From assembly GCA_009746045.1 (NCBI GenBank), contig RPFO01000812.1:1-30000 (forward strand): a stretch of DNA of 30,000 nucleotides. The letters are read 5' to 3'. Below the pieces are notes generated by a model. It ran no database searches, was not told the origin of the DNA, and worked only from the letters and a program-made list of their open reading frames with translations. The translations under genes and the position numbers were made by a program. Each line of letters starts with the position of its first letter. The first letter of the stretch is position 1. Positions 20,301 to 29,689 of the stretch are shown here, in pieces. This stretch comes from Mesostigma viride (taxonomy: Eukaryota > Streptophyta > Mesostigmatophyceae > Mesostigmatales > Mesostigmataceae).

Positions 20301-23104
20301 CCATGTACGTAGACGGGCCATGATGACACCATGGGAGCCTGAATCCTCATCATTAATTACATAAATGCCATCCATGTACGTAGGCCAGCCATGGAGACAC
20401 CATGGGAGCCTGAATCCTCCTCATTAATTACATACTTGCCATTCATGTACGTAGACGGGCCATGGAGACACCATGGGAGCCTGAATCCTCATCATTAATT
20501 ACATAAATGCCATCCATGTACGTAGGCCAGCCATGATGACACCATGGGAGCCTGAATCCTCATCATTAATTACATACTTGCCATTCATGTACGTAGACGG
20601 ACCATGGAGACACCATGGGAGCCTGAATCCTCATCATTTACTATTCCTTGACATCCATGTACGTAGACGGGCCATGATGACACCATGGGAGCCTGAATCC
20701 TCATCATTACTTACATAAAGGCCATCCATGTACGTAGACGGGCCATGATGACACCATGGGAGCCTGAATCCTCATCATTAATTACATAAATGCCATCCAT
20801 GTACGTAGGCCAGCCATGGAGACACCATGGGAGCCTGAATCCTCCTCATTAATTACATACTTGCCATTCATGTACGTAGACGGGCCATGGAGACACCATG
20901 GGAGCCTGAATCCTCATCATTAATTACATAAATGCCATTCATGTACGTAGGCCAGCCATGATGACACCATGGGAGCCTGAATCCTCATCATTAATTACAT
21001 ACTTGCCATTCATGTACGTAGACGGACCATGGAGACACCATGGGAGCCTGAATCCTCATCATTTACTATTCCTTGACATCCATGTACGTAGACGGGCCAT
21101 GATGACACCATGGGAGCCTGAATCCTCATCATTACTTACATAAAGGCCATCCATGTACGTAGACGGGCCATGATGACACCATGGGAGCCTAAATCCTCCT
21201 CATTAATTACATAAATGCCATCCATGTACGTAGGCCAGCCATGGAGACACCATGGGAGCCTGAATCCTCCTCATTAATTACATAAATGCCAACCATGTAC
21301 GTAGACAAGCCATGATGACCCCATGGGAGCCTGAATCCTCATCATTAATTACATAAATGCCAACCATGTACGTAGACGGGCCATGATGACACCATGGGAG
21401 CCTGAATCCTCATCATTAAAAAAATACATGCCATCCATGTACGTACACGGGCGATGATGACACCATGGGAGCCTGAATCCTCATCATTAATTACATAAAT
21501 GCCATCCATGTACGTAGGCCAGCCATGGAGACACCATGGGAGCCTGAATCCTCCTCATTAATGACATAAATGCCAACCATGTACGTAGACAAGCCATGAT
21601 GACACCATGGGAGCCTGAATCCTCATCATTATATACAAAAATGCCATCCATGTACGTAGACGGGCCATGATGACACCATGGGAGCCTGAATCCTCATCAT
21701 TATATACAAAAATGCCATCCATGTACGTACACGGGCAATGATGACACCATGGGAGCCTGAATCCTCATCATTAATTACATAAATGCCATTCATGTACGTA
21801 GGCCAGCCATGGAGACACCATGGGAGCCTGAATCCTCCTCATTAATTACATACATGCCATCCATGTACGTAGACAAGCCATGATGACCCCATGGGAGCCT
21901 GAATCCTCATCATTTTTTTTTTCTTTGACATCCATGTACGTAGACGGGCCATGATGACACCATGGGAGCCTGAATCCTCATCATTAATTACATAAATGAC
22001 ATCCATGTACGTAGACGGGCCATGATGACACCATGGGAGCCTGAATCCTCATCATTAATTACATAAATGCCATCCATGTACGTAGGCCAGCCATGGAGAC
22101 ACCATGGGAGCCTGAATCCTCCTCATTAATTACATACTTGCCATTCATGTACGTAGACGGGCCATGGAGACACCATGGGAGCCTGAATCCTCATCATTAA
22201 TTACATAAATGCCATCCATGTACGTAGGCCAGCCATGATGACACCATGGGAGCCTGAATCCTCATCATTAATTACATACTTGCCATTCATGTACGTAGAC
22301 GGACCATGGAGACACCATGGGAGCCTGAATCCTCATCATTTACTATTCCTTGACATCCATGTACGTAGACGGGCCATGATGACACCATGGGAGCCTGAAT
22401 CCTCATCATTACTTACATAAAGGCCATCCATGTACGTAGACGGGCCATGATGACACCATGGGAGCCTGAATCCTCATCATTAATTACATAAATGCCATCC
22501 ATGTACGTAGGCCAGCCATGGAGACACCATGGGAGCCTGAATCCTCCTCATTAATTACATACTTGCCATTCATGTACGTAGACGGGCCATGGAGACACCA
22601 TGGGAGCCTGAATCCTCATCATTAATTACATAAATGCCATTCATGTACGTAGGCCAGCCATGATGACACCATGGGAGCCTGAATCCTCATCATTAATTAC
22701 ATACTTGCCATTCATGTACGTAGACGGACCATGGAGACACCATGGGAGCCTGAATCCTCATCATTTACTATTCCTTGACATCCATGTACGTAGACGGGCC
22801 ATGATGACACCATGGGAGCCTGAATCCTCATCATTACTTACATAAAGGCCATCCATGTACGTAGACGGGCCATGATGACACCATGGGAGCCTAAATCCTC
22901 CTCATTAATTACATAAATGCCATCCATGTACGTAGGCCAGCCATGGAGACACCATGGGAGCCTGAATCCTCCTCATTAATTACATAAATGCCAACCATGT
23001 ACGTAGACAAGCCATGATGACCCCATGGGAGCCTGAATCCTCATCATTAATTACATAAATGCCATCCATGTACGTAGACAAGCCATGATGACACCATGGG
23101 AGCA

Positions 23105-25656
23105 TTGGTTGGCATTTATGTAATTAATGAGGAGGATTCAGGCTCCCATGGTGTCTCCATGGCTGGCCTACGTACATGGATGTCAAGGAATAGTAAATGA
23201 TGAGGATTCAGGCTCCCATGGTGTCATCATGGCTTGTCTACGTACATGAATGGCAAGTATGTAATTAATGATGAGGATTCAGGCTCCCATGGTGTCTCCA
23301 TGGCTGGCCTACGTACATGGATGTCAAGGAATAGTAAATGATGAGGATTCAGGCTCCCATGGTGTCATCATGGCCCGTCTACGTACATGGATGTCAAGGA
23401 ATAGTAAATGATTAGGATTCAGGCTCCCATGGTGTCATCATGGCTTGTCTACGTACATGGTTGGCATTTATGTAATTAATGAGGAGGATTCAGGCTCCCA
23501 TGGTGTCTCCATGGCTGGCCTACGTACATGGATGTCAAGGAATAGTAAATGATGAGGATTCAGGCTCCCATGGTGTCATCATGGCTGGCCTACGTACATG
23601 GATGGCATTTATGTTATTAATGATGAGGATTCAGGCTCCCATGGTGTCATCATGGCCCGTCTACGTACATGGATGTCAAGGAAAAGTAAATGATGAGGAT
23701 TCAGGCTCCCATGGTGTCATCATGGCTTGTCTACGTACATGGTTGGCATGTATGTAATTAATGAGGAGGATTCAGGCTCCCATGGTGTGACTCTCCATGG
23801 CTGGCCTATGTACATGGTTGGCATTTATGTAATTCATGAGGAGGATTTAGGCTCCCATGGTGTCATCATCGCCTGTGTACGTACATGGATGGCATTTATG
23901 TAATTAATGATGAGGATTCAGGCTCCATTGGTGTCATCATGGCTTGTCTACGTACATGGATGTCATTTATGTAATTAATGATGAGGATTCAGGCTCCCAT
24001 GGTGTCATCATGGCCCGTCTACGTACATGGATGTCAAAGAAAAAAAAATGAGGAGGATTTAGGCTCCCATGGTGTCATCATGGCCCGTGTACGTACATGG
24101 ATGGCCTTTATGTAAGTAATGATGAGGATTCAGGCTCCCATGGTGTCATCATGGCTTGTCTACGTACATGGTTGGCATTTATGTAATTAATGAGGAGGAT
24201 TTAGGCTCCCATGGTGTCATCATGGCTGGCCTACGTACATGGATGGCATTTATGTTATTAATGATGAGGATTCAGGCTCCCATGGTGTCATCATGGCCCG
24301 TCTACGTACATGGATGTCAAGGAAAGTAAATGATGAGGATTCAGGCTCCCATGGTGTCATCATGGCTTGTCTACGTACATGGTTGGCATGTATGTAATTA
24401 ATGAGGAGGATTCAGGCTCCCATGGTGTGACTCTCCATGGCTGGCCTATGTACATGGTTGGCATTTATGTAATTAATGAGGAGGATTTAGGCTCCCATGG
24501 TGTCATCATGGCTGGCCTACGTACATGGATGGCATGTATGTAATTAATGATGAGGATTCAAGGCTCCCATGGTGTCATCATGGCCCGTCTACGTACATGG
24601 ATGTCAAAGAAAAAAAAATGACGAGGATTCAGGCTCCCATGGTGTCATCATGGCTGGCCTACGTACATGGATGTCAAAGAAAACAAAAATGATGAGGATT
24701 CAGGCTCCCATATGGTGTCATCATGGCCCGTCTACGTACATGGTTGGCATTTATGTAATTCATGAGGAGGATTTAGGCTCCCATGGTGTCATCATGGCTG
24801 CATGGCCTACGTACATGGATGGCATTTATGTTATTAATGATGAGGATTCAGGCTCCCATGGTGTCATCATGGCCCGTCTACGTACATGGATGTCAAGGAA
24901 AAGTAAATGATGAGGATTCAGGCTCCCATGGTGTCATCATGGCTTGTCTACGTACATGGTTGGCATGTATGTAATTAATGAGGAGGATTCAGGCTCCCAT
25001 GGTGTGACTCTCCATGGCTGGCCTATGTACATGGTTGGCATTTATGTAATTAATGAGGAGGATTTAGGCTCCCATGGTGTCATCATGGCTGGCCTACGTA
25101 CATGGATGGCATGTATGTAATTAATGATGAGGATTCAAGGCTCCCATGGTGTCATCATGGCCCGTCTACGTACATGGATGTCAAAGAAAAAAAAATGACG
25201 AGGATTCAGGCTCCCATGGTGTCATCATGGCTGGCCTACGTACATGGTTGGCATTTATGTAACTAATGATGAGGATTCAGGCTCCCATGGTGTCATCATG
25301 GCCCGTCTACGTACCTGGATGTCAAGGAATAGTAAATGATGAGGATTCAGGCTCCCATGGTGTCATCATGGCCCGTGTACGTACATGGATGGCATGTATG
25401 TAATTAATGAGGAGGATTCAGGCTCCCATGGTGTCATCATGGCTGGCCTACGTACATGGATGTCAAAGAAAAAAAAAATGATGAGGACTCAGGCTCCCAT
25501 GGTGTCTCCATGGCTGGCCTACGTACATGGTTGGCATTTTTGTATATAATGAGGAGGATTTAGGCTCCCATGGTGTCTCCATGGCTGGCCTACGTACATG
25601 GTTGGCATTTATGTAATTCATGAGGAGGATTTAGGCTCCCATGGTGTCATCATGGC
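23105..25656 (-). repeat. 71-bp satellite array, reverse orientation, about 36 monomers
   Basis: The same monomer on the opposite strand: units now read ATGAGGATTCAGGCTCCCATGG through CTACGTACATGG. Orientation switches within one monomer near 23104. This part has its own variants that I did not see in the forward array, such as GTGTGACTCTCC (at 23785, 24425 and 25002, giving periods of 640 and 577 bp) and GAGGATTTAGGC. It is therefore not a simple mirror copy of the adjacent forward units. It ends in CATCATGGC directly against the right arm at 25657. Confidence 0.95.
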
Positions 25657-25687
25657 AAGCCGGACACGTGGAGGACCACACACGCAG

Positions 25688-25696
25688 TATATAAAG
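25688..25696 (+). promoter_or_regulatory. TATA-like box in right arm, facing outward
   Basis: TATATAAAG, the counterpart of the left-arm box, pointing away from the satellite toward the decayed frame that begins at about 26038. Conserved in both arms, but so is most of the arm sequence, so conservation adds little. Confidence 0.35.
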
Positions 25697-26037
25697 AGAA
25701 AATAAGCTGACTTTTTATCCAGCCAACCTGTGGCTAGCTGCTCTGGTTAGCATGACAAATGCTAACATTTACTCAGTGGGAAAGGTGAAGAGACCATTGG
25801 AACAGCCTACCTGACGCATGTGCCACCAAAGCATTGTGTCCCGCAAAATGCACACTGCCTCCTTTCTAACAAGCACGAGCCGCTCTCTTTAGGAGACAGG
25901 TGCCAGCTCGTCAGTGTCTGGGGAAAATGATGCCGCTGCTTAGGAAGACCGCGTGAATTTCCTCGAACACAACTGTCTATAAAGCACAAGAAATTTCAGA
26001 GAAGCATGGAAATAAAAGCATTACACCTTCCCGACAG

Positions 26038-26393
26038 GTTGTGGGCCACGCGCTGCAGAAAGCCAGCCACGTCACAGACGAACTTGCTTAAAAACATCCA
26101 GGAATCCAGCGATGCAGCGCCAGGACCCGCAACTTCATGGCTGCATCTGGCCGGAAAGAAGGCAAAAAGCTTACGCTCAACGAGCTAAGAAAGCAGGAAA
26201 GCGCTATCTTAGGACGTTTAATACAAGAACGTACCATAACGGGCATTTATTCGTGCCCAGGCGCACAAGAAAGGCCACCCTTTCATGGAGAGGTCGGGCG
26301 CGCATCGCGCAGGCCTAATGTTATCTTACCGCAAAATGACGGGAAAGGTAAAGATAGCAGCGGGAATTTTTACGGCTTTAGAAACATCATTAA
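26038..26393 (+). pseudogene. Decayed exon candidate in right arm, cut by the insertion
   Basis: After a pyrimidine-rich CCCGACAG sequence ending at 26037, the frame reads VVGHALQKASHVTDELA, meets a TAA at 26089-26091, then stays open from 26092 (KHPGIQRCSARTRNF and onward) to the TTAA at 26393, where the insertion cuts it. The frame resumes after 27737 and reaches a stop (TGG then TAA) near 27857. The left arm has the same frame with a different first stop. Differences between the arms include codon-sized indels, which fits former coding use, but the stops show neither copy is intact. No family recognised. Confidence 0.35.
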
Positions 26394-27737
26394 CCCATAG
26401 TCCGAAAACTGCATGTGATCGCATGCACTTTGACTTAACGTAATAAACCACGTAATTCCTGGAGCGCCGCGCCACCCGTGACGGAGGGAAGTTGTCCGGT
26501 GGGTCTGGGAACACTTAGGGACGAAGGTGATGCATAGGTTTGGGGGGTATATTCGCCATAGCCTGGTAAATGCAACGTGCATTGAGAAAGTATCACGTGA
26601 CTTTGGCGGGAAATTTTCGCTCGCGCGCGCGCGTAACGAGATATGGCTGTCAACGTGCCGTTATCAGGGAAAATTTGCGTCTCGCGGCTAGAAACGGTTT
26701 AGAATGTTGCTCAGAATGATGATGCGTGATTTTTGTATGTCAGGCATGGCCAGATTTTTAGGATTGGGAAAATACAGGTAGGAAAATACTGCCTTCTTGG
26801 TCGCCAGTGCGAGACGAGTCATCGCCTATCATATGTCGATTTTCTCCTCATGGCCGGTCAGTCTGCGCCAGCCCAAGCATCCAGGTTTGCTACGGGATGT
26901 CCGCTGCAGCATTTGCTGGGAATGCGGACACGTTTATAGGTCATCTTTGAACGGAACATCAACCTGGTAATCATAAAGATTGCATGCATGTTGCGGCTAT
27001 GGCTGTCTATGCCCCTAGAGCAACGGTATGTGTGAGATATGGTGGTCCCGGCCAGCGGAATCCGGGCCGGACATGAACGAGCTATGTACGACAACGTATT
27101 TGCGTGTTGTTTGCAGCGGAATACGCCTCCCATGCATTATATATGACGATTTTATCCATGCATACTTCAGCAAGCTTCCATGCTTGTTGTAGAGAGTGGC
27201 ATTAGCCCTGAAAGTGCCCAGTTTATGGCATTTCTATGGAGTATGGCATTCCGTTAGTGCAGGTAGGCAACGTGTTTGTATTCCAGCACTTTTGGCAGCC
27301 TTTTATAGCTTGCTATAATGCATTATCGTGTTGCATGTCATAGATAGCTGTTTTCACGCGCGTAACCCACACACATATATGAGCACGTTATATAGGGGTA
27401 AAGGGTTATCCGGGTGGTCTGACCCAAGGAAACCCCCATTGGACTATCCAACTAAATTGTCCAATGTTGGTATTGAGGTTCCCTACCCTCCCTGGGAAAA
27501 AAGGGGGGGGTAAACTTTTCCTTGGAGAAAAAAGATCGTCTTTTGGCCAACTTTGACTAGAGCTATCATCCAAATGCTTTGATAAAGCCATGGTATTATT
27601 GCATATTCTGAAAGCCCTTGAAGTGTAGATACTCCTAGCATCTTGGTTGGGGGTATTCGGAGTTGTGGCCTGTGAGTTATGATTTTTCTCATTTTCAGGG
27701 GTATGAAAGTGCCAAAAATGGGTCAGCGGACTATGGG
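26394..27737. mobile_element. piggyBac-like non-autonomous insertion (TTAA target duplication)
   Basis: A 1344-bp insertion flanked by TTAA at 26390-26393 and 27738-27741. It starts CCCATAGTCCG and ends CGGACTATGGG, an 11-bp perfect terminal inverted repeat. TTAA duplication with a CCC-type terminus is the signature of the piggyBac superfamily. No transposase is visible: the frames inside are short and lack recognisable motifs, so it is non-autonomous. It lies in the right arm at a site kept empty in the left arm (6781-6784), so both ends are fixed to the base. A GCGCGCGCGC run lies at about 26623-26633. Confidence 0.93.
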
Positions 27738-28073
27738 TTAAACTAGCTTTCCTTACGACCATCAAAACTGGCAACAATCGACAATCACACCTGCAGGCAT
27801 CAATTATACTTTATTCATCCCGACAGAAATTCAGGCCGGACCCCCCCTGCCGATGGTAAAGAAAAAGAGCCCGCGACATTATAGATCGCAACTATCCCAC
27901 CATAAATTAGAATCAGTAACTAATTTTCTCCAAGAATCGAGCATTTTTTCTGCTTTCCGCGAGCCAGATTTGTCACGTTTCGTCTAAAAGCAGTCGCCAT
28001 GGCCACTTCCGCAAGGGGTGCGCGCACCGTGCACCCACTTTTCACGGTACGGAGGGTACCGCGGAATTTTTTT

Positions 28074-28097
28074 GGCGCGGAAAATATTCGCCGCGCC
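28074..28097. other. GC-rich hairpin outside the right arm
   Basis: GGCGCGG, AAAATATTCG, CCGCGCC: a perfect 7-bp stem with a 10-nt loop, preceded by a run of seven T. It lies 41 bp beyond the outer end of the right arm and has no partner at the left flank. Function unknown. Confidence 0.6.
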
Positions 28098-28483
28098 GAG
28101 TCCCCTTAACCATGCATGCATGCCCGTCGTCTCCAAACATTGCATTACATGCACGTGACGGCGTGTTCCCTCGGTCATGGTGCGCGGCGGTGCCAGCTGG
28201 ACTGATGTCATGCCCTCCACGTAGGCTCGTTCTACATTTCAGAACTGATCCATGGCGCATAATTAGAATTTTGGAAGGTAGAATCAGGTTCTGAAGGTTC
28301 TACATAGTAGCCTAGTAAGGGTACACTAACATGTAGCCCAGTAGTTACTAATCCTGCGATCATGATGGAATATACATGTAGTGATACTAATCGATACATG
28401 TAGTACACATGGTTGGCGCACAGAATGTTGTACAACCTGCCCTACATGTCGGAAAAACGCACACTCTGACAAACGTGATTGAA

Positions 28484-28541
28484 ATATATTGTACAACATC
28501 ATCACTAACGCTACATCCGGAACTGTTCTAGTGAATAGCAT
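28484..28541 (+). repeat. Direct repeat, copy 1 (ATATTGTACAA ... GAACTGTTC)
   Basis: ATATATTGTACAA, then TACATCCGGAACTGTTC and GTGAATAGCA. It recurs at 28665-28722 in the same orientation, 181 bp downstream, with slightly different internal spacing. The GGAACTGTTCGA-GCGAATAGCA part also occurs at the inner end of the foldback arm (29236-29262). Confidence 0.75.
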
Positions 28542-28664
28542 TACAATGTACTCCCCCGGCAGGTGTGGGTGCCCGAGTACTTGGGAGTCTGAACACGCAG
28601 TGTCGACTCCTATTGGTGCAAAGGCATTCTTGTCGTCTCTTCATTTTTTATTCTCCGTTACCAC

Positions 28665-28722
28665 TATATATTGTACAATAGCATGTAGGTTGGTACATCC
28701 AGAACTGTTCGAGCGAATAGCA
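28665..28722 (+). repeat. Direct repeat, copy 2
   Basis: Second copy of the motif at 28484, reading TATATTGTACAA through TACATCCAGAACTGTTCGAGCGAATAGCA with diverged sequence between. It is followed at once by two GGGGATCTACACCC copies (about 28724 and 28743); the first can form a GGGGG-ATCTACA-CCCCC stem-loop of 5 bp and 7 nt. Confidence 0.75.
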
Positions 28723-28829
28723 GGGGGATCTACACCCCCGGTGGGGATCTACACCCTACCCCAATACCTGGATGAGACCGGCAGTCGCCGTGTCGATTCT
28801 TTTTGCGGCATGTCAGTTTTCAGGGTTTC

Positions 28830-28863
28830 TTTTTTTTAGTTTTTTTCCCTTTTTTTTTTTTTT
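28830..28863. repeat. Poly-T tract
   Basis: Near-continuous T run interrupted by AG and CCC. Low-complexity sequence just before the foldback element. Confidence 0.7.
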
Positions 28864-28938
28864 CTCCATTATTACAAATCAGATTTTTTCAGAACAGTGC
28901 ATACGGCTAAGCTTTCATTTCGCAAGACAATTCTTACG

Positions 28939-29689
28939 GCACCTTCCAAAGTCCCTGGTGTGTGTCAGTGCAGCGTCGACATGGCATGCGTGGAGGATAT
29001 TTGCGTACGTACGACGAATCATGTGAAACGACTGGTCCAACCTAAAAAAATTTTGAATTTTTGCCGTGTCCAGTAACGGTCCTAGGTTGCACCCGCGGGC
29101 CGTTCCGGCAGCTGTACAGAATAGATCAGAAAGATACGCCGCGGAATGACGCCAGTGCCCGGCAAATGTGAGTCGGGAACTGAACAGTCACTACAAACGT
29201 CGAAAATCTATTGCTCCACCCCCCAAAAAAAGCGTTCCGGAACTGTTCGAAGCGAATAGCACTGACAGGATTCGAACCTGCGTCCAGAGTGAGGTTGCGG
29301 AGTGAGGGAGGCCAGCCATCATGGTCCGCACACAAATCTGGCTCGGGTCCGATCCCTGTCAGTGCTCTTCGCTTCGAACAGGTCCGGAACGCTTTTTTGT
29401 GGGGATGGAGCAATAAATACTCGACATTTGCAGTGACTGTTCAGTTCCGGGCTCACAAATGATTTGCCGGGCACAGGCGTCGTTGCGCGGCGTATCTTTG
29501 TGATCTTTTCTGTACAGCTGTCGGAACGGCCCGCGGGTGCAACCTAGGACCGTTACTGGACACGGCAAAAATTTAAAATTTTTCAGGTTGGACCAGTCGT
29601 TTCACATGATTCGTCGTACGTACGCAAATATCCTCCACGCATGCCATGTCGACGCTGCACTGACACACACCAGGGACTTTGGAAGGTGC
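28939..29689. mobile_element. Foldback element with arms of about 330 bp
   Basis: The left arm starts GCACCTTCCAAAGTCCC at 28939 and the right arm ends at 29689 in its reverse complement (GGGACTTTGGAAGGTGC). The arms run inward to about 29270 and 29352 and share a GTACGTACG motif, the CCTAGGTTGCACCCGCGGGCC block, a CTGTACAG stretch and a GCGTTCCGGAAC block. They differ by scattered substitutions and small indels. The central loop is about 80 bp. The loop-proximal ends resemble a tRNA T-arm. No transposase or target duplication is visible, and the long frames on both strands mirror each other because the sequence is an inverted repeat. It could be a foldback transposon or a palindromic duplication. 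Confidence 0.85.
29259..29367 (-). other. tRNA-like T-arm and acceptor pairing at the foldback centre
   Basis: On the minus strand the 5' end AGCACTG pairs with a 3' CAGTGCT as a 7-bp acceptor stem. The 3' part, GCAGG-TTCGAAT-CCTGT, is a perfect T-arm with a full B-box (GGTTCGAATCC, 29278-29268). No D-arm, A-box or anticodon arm can be made, so I do not call a functional tRNA. The plus strand has a weaker B-box-like GGGTCCGATCC at 29345-29355, as expected of two mirrored arm ends. Confidence 0.5.

Larger units (their letters stand above)
8409..23104 (+). repeat. 71-bp satellite array, forward orientation, about 200 monomers
   Basis: Head-to-tail monomers of about 71 bp (for example 9921 to 9992). 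The conserved core runs from CCATGTACGTAG through CATGGGAGCCTGAATCCTCATCAT, followed by a linker of about 18 bp. The core has a variable slot (GACGGGCC, GACAAGCC or GCCAGCC) and a second one (ATGATGACACC, ATGATGACCCC or ATGGAGACACC). The linker comes in about six recurring forms, including an AATTACATAAATGCC type, a TTACTATTCCTTGAC type, a poly-T type and a poly-A type. Higher-order periods of 2995, 1986 and 1702 bp are superimposed from about 12 kb on. The first 2 kb is the most irregular. A 493-bp element interrupts it at 11225-11717. Frames of 60-75 codons recurring here are by-products of a period that is not a multiple of three. Confidence 0.97.
25657..28032 (-). repeat. Right inverted arm, split by a 1344-bp insertion
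   Basis: Inverted counterpart of 6490-7523. Segment 25657-26393 matches 6781-7523, and 27738-28032 matches 6490-6784, with the piggyBac-like insertion in between. Inner and outer ends line up with the left arm as described there. Small differences include a 3-base deletion near 26085 and a 3-base difference near 26300, both in multiples of three within the open frame, plus clustered substitutions. Confidence 0.9.

Noticed and set aside
9934-22845. Recurrent 61-62-codon plus-strand frames beginning MMTPWEPESSS
   Set aside because: They span just under three 71-bp monomers and arise because the period is not a multiple of three. They repeat at the satellite's block spacing and have no independent coding evidence.
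8409-23104. Centromeric satellite
   Set aside because: Higher-order structure is reminiscent of centromeric arrays, but one 17-kb array with inverted arms is not enough; abundance and chromosomal position are unknown.
8409-25656. CRISPR-like array (conserved 50-bp core with variable 18-bp linkers)
   Set aside because: The linkers fall into about six recurring types and are not unique, units are shuffled in blocks of kilobases, orientation flips, and the context is eukaryotic. It is a satellite.
6490-28032. A Polinton/Maverick-type or virus-like element, suggested by long TIRs and 21-kb size
   Set aside because: No polymerase, integrase, ATPase or capsid gene is present inside, and no 6-bp target duplication flanks the arms.
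29259-29367. A functional tRNA gene
   Set aside because: The acceptor stem and T-arm pair well, but there is no D-arm, A-box or anticodon arm, and the sequence is the centre of a foldback repeat.
29126-29462. Two similar proteins on opposite strands (both containing LHP-KKAFR and a GW end)
   Set aside because: They are mirror images forced by the inverted repeat of the foldback element.
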